Below, piece after piece: positions 1 through 7,165 of a stretch of DNA of 64,000 nucleotides. The notes below the pieces were generated by a model, which was not told the DNA's origin, did no database searches, and saw only the letters and a list, made by a program, of their open reading frames with translations. The stretch lies in NCBI GenBank assembly GCA_050297855.1, contig JBNKTC010000010.1, forward strand, positions 124,001-188,000. The letters run 5' to 3'. Source of the DNA: SZUA-545 sp050297855 (lineage in GTDB: Bacteria > Campylobacterota > Campylobacteria > Campylobacterales > SZUA-545). The position numbers and the translations under genes are program-made. Every line of letters starts with the position of its first letter. The stretch's first letter is position 1.

Positions 1-10
1 TGAAGATAGA

Positions 11-87
11 TGGTCGGGATGACAGGACTTGAACCTGCGACCCCCACACCCCCAGCGTGGTGCGCTACCAGACTGCGCTACATCCCG
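11..87 (-). tRNA. tRNA-Pro (anticodon GGG)
   Basis: On the minus strand the segment folds as a 77-nt cloverleaf. The acceptor stem pairs CGGGATG with CATCCCG, followed by discriminator A and an encoded CCA end. The T arm reads GTTCAAGTCC. The anticodon stem CCACG/TGTGG closes a loop CTGGGGG, which gives anticodon GGG and therefore proline. A TACAAT -10-like element lies on the minus strand at 106-111, about 20 bases upstream of the mature 5' end. Confidence 0.95.
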
Positions 88-211
88 ACTTAAATGAAGA
101 AGTGTATTGTAGTCGCTTTTTGCTATGAAAAGATTTAAAGGGCGAAAATAATATAAAAAAGATCCCTCCGGCGTGAAGATAGGTCATCTCTCAAAAAACA
201 ATTTTTAAAAC

Positions 212-240
212 TTGACACAACTAGACTAAAGTATTATAAT
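212..240 (+). promoter_or_regulatory. Perfect sigma-70 consensus promoter
   Basis: TTGACA at 212-217 and TATAAT at 235-240 are separated by exactly 17 bases, matching the sigma-70 consensus at every hexamer position. Strong -35 boxes are unusual in Campylobacterota. Transcription would begin near 247, giving a leader of about 85 bases ahead of the tiny gene at 333. Confidence 0.8.
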
Positions 241-332
241 TTTATCCCATAAAGTTTTATATGTACTACATATCAAAGTAAAGAGTACTTTTTGGATTTT
301 TTGGTTGATTCCAAACAATTTGGGAGGTATTG

Positions 333-425
333 ATGAAAAATATCTTTTTAAACCGCGATTTTCTTATTTTAGCTCTTATCGAGACGGTGATCGTCCTTGG
401 CTGTACCGTCTGCATCGCTTTTTAG
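333..425 (+). CDS. 30-residue single-span membrane microprotein, unknown function
   Basis: This short frame has an ATG at 333 preceded by a good ribosome binding site (GGGAGG, 322-327). It encodes 30 residues: a short basic-polar head (MKNIFLNRD) and one hydrophobic segment that fills the rest and contains two cysteines. It sits directly downstream of a perfect sigma-70 promoter and ten bases ahead of another small gene with its own Shine-Dalgarno, so the two look co-transcribed. I do not recognise a family. It could be a small subunit of a membrane complex or a leader peptide. Support is the promoter, the Shine-Dalgarno and the membrane-protein composition only. Confidence 0.5.
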   Translation: MKNIFLNRDFLILALIETVIVLGCTVCIAF

Positions 426-435
426 GGGGGAGAAG

Positions 436-594
436 ATGTATATCACCATCGATCAGCTTCTATCCTATACCCCGCTGATTATCGGCGGGAAAAAATATTG
501 GAAGATGGGAAGCCGTATCTATATGGCCCGGATCAATTTTCTTGGCATGGTCGAATTGACGGAAGTGAGCGCTGAGGTCGGCCGCAGCGAGTAG
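436..594 (+). CDS. 52-residue small protein, unknown function
   Basis: The frame is open from 397, but the ATG at 436 has a strong Shine-Dalgarno (GGGGGGAGAAG at 425-435) and is the better start. The product has no signal peptide or clear membrane span. It has mixed beta-like composition around a basic, tyrosine-rich centre (GGKKYWKMGSRIYMARINF) and an acidic tail. It follows the 30-residue membrane frame by 10 bases and is convergent with the hipA-like gene. No family is recognised. Its start signals and the consensus promoter upstream argue that it is real. Confidence 0.55.
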   Translation: MYITIDQLLSYTPLIIGGKKYWKMGSRIYMARINFLGMVELTEVSAEVGRSE

Positions 595-606
595 AGAACG
601 GTTTGA

Positions 607-1572
607 TCACAGCAGCCTCGGCCGGCCGAAGGTCTCACTGATATCATAGAGACGGTCGAGGTAGTAGCGCTTGAATATCTTTTGGGCGGCACTGCTCATA
701 AAGGAGCGCTCCACCAGGTTGAAAACCGCATCTTTTTTTTCGGAAAAACTTTCCAGAAAGCGACTGGCCAGGGCTTCCTTCAGACCGATCTGCCTGGCAA
801 ATGCCAGGAAGTCGCCGCGCGTATAGCGTATCTCGGCCCGATCTTCCCCTGAACTCTCCGTTTCAAACAGCGGCATCGGCAGCATGGGCCTCGCGTCGTA
901 GTGCAGGACGGTGGAAATAAGACCATGTGCCGGTGCCAGTCCGAAATCACCCGACTCCCGCTGTAAAAAGGCGAACCGGTTGCCGTAGGTCTCGGTATTG
1001 CAGATGACAAAGTTAAAGACCAGCTGATTAAAAAACTTCTCCAGTTCGATAGCGGCAGCGGGAAGATGCCGTTTGATCAGGCGGGCGATTGCCAGGTAGG
1101 AGATGCCGCCTGCAGGGTTTTCACACCGGTCAAGATCGAGGCCGGAGAGGGTGCAGAGGTTTTTGTATTTTTGCCGGGTCCCGTTTTGTACATCGAAACG
1201 CCGGGTGATATATGCGGGGACGCCGTCTTTGAAATGGATCATACCCGAAGGGGCGGTATCAAGACCGAAGACCTGGGTGGCGATCTGCATCATAAGATGC
1301 CTGTTTGCCGGAATATCCTCCACGTAGCGGACCCCCGATACCGTCGGTACGGGCCGGAGGATCCACTCGCCATCATCAACGATCGCGACCTTGCCGCGGT
1401 AGATACTCAGCTGCAGCATATCACGGTCCAAAGCGATCTCTGCTCGTTCAAAAGGGAGGACGGGGGCGACTTTTTTGTTTCCGAAAAGGCGACGCCGGCA
1501 TGCGGAGCAGAAGGCGATATCTTCACCTGTCATCTCTTTAAAGCAGCCGGGACAGGCATATTTATATTTCAT
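607..1572 (-). CDS. HipA-family protein with N-terminal zinc ribbon, probably catalytically dead
   Basis: This 321-residue protein begins with a CxxC-x11-CxxC zinc ribbon (Cys7, 10, 22, 25), as in the short HipA proteins common in Bacteroidetes. A HipA C-terminal fold follows: a strand ending WILRP, IPANRHLMMQIA, a YITRRFD strand, then helices. In active HipA kinases the catalytic loop reads like GNNDxHxKNFS and the metal-binding loop like LAPxYDLLxT. Here these are CNTETYGNRFAF (191-202) and LAPAHGLIST (212-221), so the catalytic Asp is Glu and the metal-binding Asp is Gly. The gene overlaps the HTH gene upstream by 11 bp, as toxin-antitoxin pairs do. It may be an inactive toxin or a regulator derived from HipA. 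Confidence 0.8.
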   Translation of the reverse strand: MKYKYACPGCFKEMTGEDIAFCSACRRRLFGNKKVAPVLPFERAEIALDRDMLQLSIYRGKVAIVDDGEWILRPVPTVSGVRYVEDIPANRHLMMQIATQVFGLDTAPSGMIHFKDGVPAYITRRFDVQNGTRQKYKNLCTLSGLDLDRCENPAGGISYLAIARLIKRHLPAAAIELEKFFNQLVFNFVICNTETYGNRFAFLQRESGDFGLAPAHGLISTVLHYDARPMLPMPLFETESSGEDRAEIRYTRGDFLAFARQIGLKEALASRFLESFSEKKDAVFNLVERSFMSSAAQKIFKRYYLDRLYDISETFGRPRLL

Positions 1573-1780
1573 GATCCATCACTTTGACACCGATGCGCAT
1601 CTCAAGCCCGAGGATCTCCAGAACCTTCTGCAACGTACCGACCGAGGTGTCCCCCGAGGCGGTTTCGATGTCCGAAATCTTCCGTATACTGACTTCGGAG
1701 AGTTCTGCCAGTTTCTGCTGGGTAATACCGATCTCTTTACGTCTTTTTTTCACCAAAGAGGCAATTTTTGTACTATTCAT
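1562..1780 (-). CDS. hipB: HipB-like XRE-family DNA-binding protein
   Basis: The product has 72 residues from the ATG at 1780, chosen over a GTG at 1792 because AAGTGGA lies seven bases upstream of the ATG. It is a single Cro/C1-type helix-turn-helix (SLVKKRRKEIGITQQKLAELSEVS, 9-32, then RKISDIE) with a short C-terminal extension. Such proteins are antitoxins and autorepressors of hipBA operons. The gene overlaps the hipA-like gene by 11 bp, which implies translational coupling. Two near-identical 20-bp elements upstream, one covering its -10 box, are the likely operators. Confidence 0.85.
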   Translation of the reverse strand: MNSTKIASLVKKRRKEIGITQQKLAELSEVSIRKISDIETASGDTSVGTLQKVLEILGLEMRIGVKVMDHEI

Positions 1781-1794
1781 ATCTATATCCACTT

Positions 1795-1880
1795 AAAATA
1801 TGCAATATTATACATAAATAATAAAAAAAAATAGAGAAATTAATTTCTTACTGAAAATATGCACTATTATACATAAAATA
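1795..1880 (-). promoter_or_regulatory. hipB promoter with two direct-repeat operators
   Basis: AAAATATGCAATATTATACA at 1795-1814 recurs at 1854-1873 with one change (A to C at the eleventh base), and the match continues TAAA after each copy. Each copy contains an imperfect palindrome, TATGCA-N6-TACATA, suited to a dimeric HTH protein. Read on the minus strand, copy 1 supplies TATAAT at 1807-1812, placing transcription start near 1800, about 20 bases ahead of hipB. Copy 2 lies 59 bases upstream. Autorepression by HipB is an inference from this layout. Confidence 0.7.
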
Positions 1881-1949
1881 TAATATAAGTGAGAAAATGG
1901 CGGATTTTCTAATATATTCATCTGCCTGGAAGGGGGAGAAAAATAGGGG

Positions 1950-4214
1950 CTATTCGTCGGAAGTCGGAAGGACAATCGTAAAGCATACCCCAACGTCCGT
2001 GTTGGATACACGGAGCTTGCCGTGCATCTTCTCTTCGATGATCTGCTTGGACATGTAGAGTCCTAGGCCGGTACCAGTATTTGCGTCCTTGGTTGTGAAA
2101 TAGGAGTCGAAGATCCTGTCCAAAATCGTATCGGGGATCCCTCCGGCGTTGTCGCTGATATCGATATGCACCGTACCATTCTCCTTAGTTATGGAGATAT
2201 CGACGCGGCGTTTTTCGATCCCCTTTTCGATGAAGGCATCCTTGGCGTTGTTGAGGAGGTTGACGACAACCTGTTGGAACTCGTTTTGGATCCCCAGGAC
2301 CTCCAGGTCGCTTTGGGAACTGATACGGATGTCGATATTCTGGAGGGAGTAGATCTTGCCGATCATGCGTAAAATCTGGTCGATGGCCCGCGCAGGAGAG
2401 AAGGGGAGGTTGGTGGACGTCGGCTGGAAGAAGTTGCGGAAATCGTCGATCGTGCTGGACATATAACGGATCGTATTCTGTAGGTTCTGGAGATAGCTGT
2501 CCATCGATTCACTGCTCATCTCCCCGGCCTTGTAGATCTCCGCGATGTCGTAGGCCGAGATGGAGAGCAGGTTGAGCGGCTGTTTCCACTGGTGGGCGAT
2601 GGAGCCGATCATCTCTCCCATCTGGGCCTGTCTGGCCTGGATCTCCATAAGCTGTTGCTGCTTTTGGCGCTCTTTTTCGGCTTTGACGACTTTGTCCTGC
2701 AGGGCGCTTTTCTGGGATTCGATCCGGGTGACATCGGTGAAGGTAAAGATGCAGGTATCCACATGCTCGAAACAGGCAAAGGCGTTGACAAAGGGTGGGG
2801 ATATCTCGCCTTTTGCATTTTTAAAATAGACGATCTGTTGATCGGACGATGCGGTGAGCATTGTCTGGATCGTCTCATCGTCTTCATCCTGGATGATCGT
2901 TTTGTCGATCTGGTAGATGTGGCGGTAGAGGTGGGCGTTTTTGCCGTTGAACTCCTGCATACTCTCAAAACCGAGGAAGTGCAGGAAGGTCTTGTTCAGG
3001 TGTTCGATCTCCCCCTTTTTGACGGTCACGGTAAAGACGGGGCTGGCATCGAGGATGAAGTGGATAAACCTGCTTTTCTCTTCGAGCTGGGAGGTGTGCT
3101 CCTGGATGCGTGAGGCCATGCTGTTAAGGGTTTGGGCGAGGGTACTGATTTCGTTACCGGCATTTTCTCGCATATCGATGCGCATGGAGTAATCGCCGCT
3201 TTGGATCACTTTGGTCATAGCGACCATCTTGTTGACCGGCTTGACGATGCCTAGTGCCATAAGATAGGCGATCAGCAGGGCACCGGCGATCATCAATACA
3301 CCGATCCAGATCAGCATCTCCAGGGAGTCAAAGACCCGGTCGGTGATCTGGTCGGTCGGGACAAAGGCAACCAGGTACCACCCCAGGGCTTCGTTGATCC
3401 CGAAGCTGGAGATCGTTTCGACCGAAGGGATGACGTGATCGCCCTGGCAGTCGGTGTAGGGCTGCTTATGGATGTGAAGGTTCTCTTTCCCTTCCTCGAT
3501 GGCGCGCATATCCAAAAAGCGGCTGAAAAGCGGATAGGCGGGGTCCTGGCTGAGGATGACGCGTCCCTCTTTATCTACGAGATAGGCGTGCTTGCTCCCC
3601 TGGATCTCGTCTTCAAAGTTGCTCAGCAGCAGTTCGATATTGCCCAGCCCCATCTCAAGCATCAGGTACGACGGGCTGCTGCTTTCCCTTGAGTCGGTGC
3701 GGGTAAGCAGGTAGATGTGGGTCCCTTCGGGAGTATTGACCGCTTCGGAGATATAGACGCCCCCCGATTTTTTGCTCTGCATCGTCTCAAAAAGGCGTTG
3801 GATCGGCCAGGGGAAGTGGCGCGTGTCCTTAAGGCTCCGGTGGTAAGGAGAGGTGGAGACGGTTACTTTCCCCGCCTCGTCAAGCAGGGAGATGCTGACG
3901 ATATCATTCCGAAAGTCGGAGATCTCGCGGAGGAACGGTCCCAGTTTTGTGAAATCCTGGACATGGACGGTTTTGGCCAGGGTCTTGATCTCGGAGATAT
4001 TGTGGGCGATGGACTGGTCGATCAGCATGGCTGTCAGTTCAGTCTTATGCTGCAGCTCCTGGGCATAGGTGCGCATCAGGATATCAGCACTCTTATCCAG
4101 GGTGAAAAACTGGTAGACGCTCAGGGGGATCACCGAGACAAAGAGGCCGAAAAGCGCCATCCGTGCTTTAAGGGATCGCGGCTGGAAAATCGTTTTGAGT
4201 GTTTCTAATATCAC
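1950..4214 (-). CDS. Membrane sensor histidine kinase (Cache-HAMP-PAS-HisKA-HATPase)
   Basis: The 754-residue product starts at a GTG preceded by AGGGG. Order: first membrane span (about 17-38), a long periplasmic double-Cache-like sensor region, a second span near 300, HAMP, a PAS domain, a helical linker, a HisKA H-box (IAHQWKQPLN, His near residue 535), then HATPase with N-box VNLLNNAKDAF, G1 DNAGGIP and G2 TGTGLGLYM. The H-box type AHQWKQPL is typical of Campylobacterota kinases. No response regulator gene adjoins it. The porin and periplasmic binding-like genes are divergent from it across a short promoter region and may be linked in function. Confidence 0.92.
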   Translation of the reverse strand: MILETLKTIFQPRSLKARMALFGLFVSVIPLSVYQFFTLDKSADILMRTYAQELQHKTELTAMLIDQSIAHNISEIKTLAKTVHVQDFTKLGPFLREISDFRNDIVSISLLDEAGKVTVSTSPYHRSLKDTRHFPWPIQRLFETMQSKKSGGVYISEAVNTPEGTHIYLLTRTDSRESSSPSYLMLEMGLGNIELLLSNFEDEIQGSKHAYLVDKEGRVILSQDPAYPLFSRFLDMRAIEEGKENLHIHKQPYTDCQGDHVIPSVETISSFGINEALGWYLVAFVPTDQITDRVFDSLEMLIWIGVLMIAGALLIAYLMALGIVKPVNKMVAMTKVIQSGDYSMRIDMRENAGNEISTLAQTLNSMASRIQEHTSQLEEKSRFIHFILDASPVFTVTVKKGEIEHLNKTFLHFLGFESMQEFNGKNAHLYRHIYQIDKTIIQDEDDETIQTMLTASSDQQIVYFKNAKGEISPPFVNAFACFEHVDTCIFTFTDVTRIESQKSALQDKVVKAEKERQKQQQLMEIQARQAQMGEMIGSIAHQWKQPLNLLSISAYDIAEIYKAGEMSSESMDSYLQNLQNTIRYMSSTIDDFRNFFQPTSTNLPFSPARAIDQILRMIGKIYSLQNIDIRISSQSDLEVLGIQNEFQQVVVNLLNNAKDAFIEKGIEKRRVDISITKENGTVHIDISDNAGGIPDTILDRIFDSYFTTKDANTGTGLGLYMSKQIIEEKMHGKLRVSNTDVGVCFTIVLPTSDE

Positions 4215-4362
4215 GTAATCTACCCCTATACGTCTTCTTGAGAAAAACTTATTGTCCGATATTGCTACCCGTTTATGCGTAGTCTCACTTTTTTCTTATT
4301 ATACTATATAATCTAAAATTATCGTTATGACAGGAAAACATAATGATGTGAAAGGGCAGTCC

Positions 4363-5499
4363 ATGGTAAAAAAGGTAGCAGGGCTTATGGTATTGGCGAC
4401 AACGCTGCTTCAGGCGGAGGGGTGGAGTGATCGCGTGACCCTCAACGGCTATTTCAGTTTCGAGTTCGAGGAGCGGGTCGCGGGTAAGGCGCATAAGCGG
4501 GCAGATGAATACGGTTCGTTCGACGCGGACCTGTTTGATCTGGTCATCAACGTCCAGGCGACCGACAGGCTTCGCTTGGCAGCGGACCTGACATGGGAGC
4601 ACGGCCCCCAGACCGAGAGCGAGAACGAACGGGGGAACGTTGCCACCGAATACGCCTTTGCAGAGTATACGCTCAACGACTACCTTAAGATCCGGGCGGG
4701 GAAGATGTTTACGGCGTTCGGTATCTATAACGAGATCCACACGGCCAAGCCCTCCACGATCATCGTCAAAGAACCCGATGCGACAAATAAGATGTATTTT
4801 ATGACCGACTACTTTATCGACGGGGAGGGGAACCGCGACTACACGGAGACCACGACGTTTTTCCCGCGGTGGGGGAGCGGTGTGGCACTGCTGGGGGATG
4901 CCCATGTCGGCAGTATGCCCTTTGACTACATCCTCCAGGTGACCAATGGTGACGCGGATTACGGGAACAACGAACTCAACCAGTACGACCACGACGATAA
5001 CGACGAGAAGGCCGTCGGCGGACGGGTGCGGCTGGATCTGACCGGTGACCTGCAGATCGGGGCCTCCTTCTATACCGATACCCTCAACAAGTATGCCGAT
5101 AACACGTCGGACGAGCCCATCGGAAAGAAGAAGCTGGACTCCCAGGGAGCCCAGATGATCTGGCATGTGACCGACGATCTGCGCCTGGAGCTGGAGTATG
5201 TGACCGGGACCCTTAACGTCGACGGCGGGATGACCCTCAGCCGGAGCGGCTACAGTATCCTCCCGAGCTACTACGTCAGCGACAACGTCAACCTCTATTT
5301 CCTCTATACGGCCGGGGATCCGAACCATGACCGGGATGAGGACCGCGTCGTGAAATACGCCCCCGGCGTCAATATCGAGATGGATGACAATATGTTTCTC
5401 AAGATGGATCTCTACCATGTGGATTCGGAAGAGCAGAACTACCTTTTCGAGGGCGAAGGGTACACGGAGTTCCGCATCGCACTGGCGATCGGGTTTTAG
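4363..5499 (+). CDS. Outer-membrane beta-barrel porin (phosphate-selective-porin-like)
   Basis: The ATG at 4363 (AAAGGG seven bases upstream) gives a clean signal peptide, MVKKVAGLMVLATTLLQA, unlike the longer frame from 4327. The mature part of about 360 residues consists of alternating amphipathic strands rich in Tyr, Asp and Gly with acidic turns. It includes an AGKMFTAFGIYNE strand of the type seen in OprO/OprP-like porins and ends in a terminal strand (FRIALAIGF) with the C-terminal Phe typical of barrel proteins. It is followed 6 bp later by a periplasmic PstS-like gene and is divergent from the sensor kinase. The transported solute is unknown. Confidence 0.85.
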   Translation: MVKKVAGLMVLATTLLQAEGWSDRVTLNGYFSFEFEERVAGKAHKRADEYGSFDADLFDLVINVQATDRLRLAADLTWEHGPQTESENERGNVATEYAFAEYTLNDYLKIRAGKMFTAFGIYNEIHTAKPSTIIVKEPDATNKMYFMTDYFIDGEGNRDYTETTTFFPRWGSGVALLGDAHVGSMPFDYILQVTNGDADYGNNELNQYDHDDNDEKAVGGRVRLDLTGDLQIGASFYTDTLNKYADNTSDEPIGKKKLDSQGAQMIWHVTDDLRLELEYVTGTLNVDGGMTLSRSGYSILPSYYVSDNVNLYFLYTAGDPNHDRDEDRVVKYAPGVNIEMDDNMFLKMDLYHVDSEEQNYLFEGEGYTEFRIALAIGF

Positions 5500-5505
5500 G
5501 AGCGG

Positions 5506-5961
5506 ATGATGAAACAGTTACGACAGATTATCCTGACCCTCATCGCCGTTGCCCTTACAAGCGGCTGGCTGCATGCCGGCGAGATCGGTGTCCTGCTGGC
5601 GGGCGAGGACGTTACCGCCCGGGAGCTTACCAAAAACGAACTGGCCAGTATTTTCCTGGGTAAAAAGACCAACTGGGACGACGGTACGCGGATCAATATC
5701 GGGTACCTCGTGGACGACTCCCGGAAGATGAAACGCTTTTTCGAAGAGATGATCGGAAAAAGCCACCGCCGCTTTAAAAAGTACTGGGTCAAAAAAGTGT
5801 TTGCCGGATACGGGGTCGCTCCGAAACTTTTCAGGGATGTGGAGAATGCCGTTGAGTTTATCGGCCGCTATAAAGGGGGCCTTGTCTTTGTGACCGTCTC
5901 CGATGCGGCCAAACTCGAAGGGGTCCGTACGATCTCCGTGGAGGGGACGACAGAGTTTTAG
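5506..5961 (+). CDS. Periplasmic PstS-like (PBP-like) small protein
   Basis: This 151-residue protein has a signal peptide ending WLHA. It carries features of the substrate-binding-protein family related to PstS: LTKNELASIFLGKKTNWDDGTRINIGYLVDDS, where Pst-type proteins have a strand-helix with FLGK...W.DG, then F..E.IGKSHRRFKKYWVKKVFAG. At about 130 mature residues it is half the length of a full PstS, so it is a single-lobe family member. It lies 6 bp after the porin and is certainly co-transcribed. A role in presenting a ligand to the adjacent Cache kinase is possible but inferred. Confidence 0.8.
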   Translation: MMKQLRQIILTLIAVALTSGWLHAGEIGVLLAGEDVTARELTKNELASIFLGKKTNWDDGTRINIGYLVDDSRKMKRFFEEMIGKSHRRFKKYWVKKVFAGYGVAPKLFRDVENAVEFIGRYKGGLVFVTVSDAAKLEGVRTISVEGTTEF

Positions 5962-6050
5962 GGATATGACATTTCGATCTGCTTAACGGGGGTTATTCCT
6001 TTTTTTGTTACAATCTAAGGATAACCTATCAATGTGCGGGAGCAGAAAAA

Positions 6051-6242
6051 GTGATCCATATAGAACAGCACGGAAGTAATACCTACTTTATCAAAAACCT
6101 TCCCGAAGACCGTCCGGTGGAACGGTATGAACTGGTGGAACTGCTGCGCGATGCGGTCAGCCAGGGGATCGATCCTCGGGAGTTTATGGACAGCGATATC
6201 ATCAGCCGCCTGGTTGACGAAGCGGGCGAGTCGCTCTTTTAG
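6051..6242 (+). CDS. Conserved-type small acidic protein, unknown function
   Basis: The GTG at 6051 is chosen because GGGAG lies eight bases upstream; a TACAAT -10-like element is at 6009-6014. The 63-residue soluble product has a short beta start (MIHIEQHGSNTYFIKNLP) and then acidic helices (VERYELVELLRDAVSQG...DIISRLVDEAGESLF). Its stop lies one base before the SDR start at 6244, so the two genes form an operon. I do not recognise a named family. Confidence 0.7.
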   Translation: MIHIEQHGSNTYFIKNLPEDRPVERYELVELLRDAVSQGIDPREFMDSDIISRLVDEAGESLF

Positions 6243-6243
6243 C

Positions 6244-6942
6244 ATGGCGATGCAAAATGTGTTGATCACCGGTGTCAGTTCCGGGATCGGAAGAGCCTTG
6301 GCTGCGGATTTCCTGGCGAAGGGGTACCGGGTTTACGGGATAAGCCGCCGGGACCCTGGCCTTGAGGGTCCTGGTTTCACTTTTATCCCATGCGATCTGT
6401 CCGAAACGGAGACGATAGCCTCCTCTCTTCTTCAAAGCATCCCCCCAAAGACACCCTTTACGTATGTTATCCTCAATGCCGGGGTCCTGGGCAGGATCGA
6501 GCCGATTGCACAAAGCAGTCTGGAAGAGCTGAAAGGGGTGATGGATATCAACCTGTGGGCCAATAAGGTGCTGATCGATATCCTGCTAAGGGAGCAGTGC
6601 AGTATAAAACAGATGATCGCCGTCTCCTCGGGTGCTGCCGTTAACGGGAGCAAAGGGTGGGGCGGTTATTCCCTCTCCAAGGCGGCACTGAACATGCTGA
6701 TGAAACTCTATGCCAGGGAGCTGGAATCGACCCACATCACTGCCCTGGCTCCCGGACTGGTGGCCACCCCGATGCTCAACGGGATACTGGAGACGGTCGA
6801 TCCGGAAGCTTTCCCTTCCGTCGCACGGCTCCAGGCCGGTGAAAAACGCTCCCCCCAAGAGGCAGCGGAATTGATGATCGGTCTTTTCCCGAAACTTCTG
6901 GAATTTGAGAGTGGATCGTTTGTCGATGTCCGGAATCTTTAG
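6244..6942 (+). CDS. Short-chain dehydrogenase/reductase (SDR)
   Basis: The ATG at 6244 gives 232 residues. The NAD(P) site TGVSSGIG is at 9-16, followed by NAG (NAGVLG), the catalytic Ser in SSGAA and the YxxxK pair (YSLSK), in classic SDR order. RR after GIS in the second strand suggests NADP(H) preference. After the core the protein keeps the LAPGLVATPM segment. It follows the 63-residue gene by one base and overlaps the next small membrane gene, so the three form an operon. Substrate cannot be inferred. Confidence 0.92.
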   Translation: MAMQNVLITGVSSGIGRALAADFLAKGYRVYGISRRDPGLEGPGFTFIPCDLSETETIASSLLQSIPPKTPFTYVILNAGVLGRIEPIAQSSLEELKGVMDINLWANKVLIDILLREQCSIKQMIAVSSGAAVNGSKGWGGYSLSKAALNMLMKLYARELESTHITALAPGLVATPMLNGILETVDPEAFPSVARLQAGEKRSPQEAAELMIGLFPKLLEFESGSFVDVRNL

Positions 6943-7165
6943 GCTGCTGTTTAAAGAGCTGCTGGTTTTTCTTATCATTTTTTCGGGGTGGCTGCTGTAC
7001 GCTCTGCTCTCCGATATCTGGTATCAACCGATCACGTTACCGGCTGAGACCCTCTTTTTCAAGATGTTCTATATCTCTCTCCAGACCTATTTTGTCGTCG
7101 CTTTGGTCCGTCTGAGCAACCACGCGATCCGGCGCGGCGGGCGTGGGGATGATGAAGATGAGTGA
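6926..7165 (+). CDS. Small two-span membrane protein
   Basis: The ATG at 6926 lies within the end of the SDR gene (17-bp overlap). An upstream in-frame TTG is less likely. The 79-residue product has one hydrophobic span (LLVFLIIFSGWLLYALL), a short loop, and a second span (FFKMFYISLQTYFVVALV), then a charged tail (RRGGRGDDEDE). No family is recognised. It is convergent with and directly abuts the LonB-type protease gene. Confidence 0.65.
   Translation: MSGIFRLLFKELLVFLIIFSGWLLYALLSDIWYQPITLPAETLFFKMFYISLQTYFVVALVRLSNHAIRRGGRGDDEDE

Noticed and set aside
4285..5418. Long open frame antisense to the porin gene
   Set aside because: It shows Val/Ile/His-rich translation typical of the reverse of an Asp/Tyr-rich gene, has no ribosome binding site, and the porin has a signal peptide and barrel pattern.
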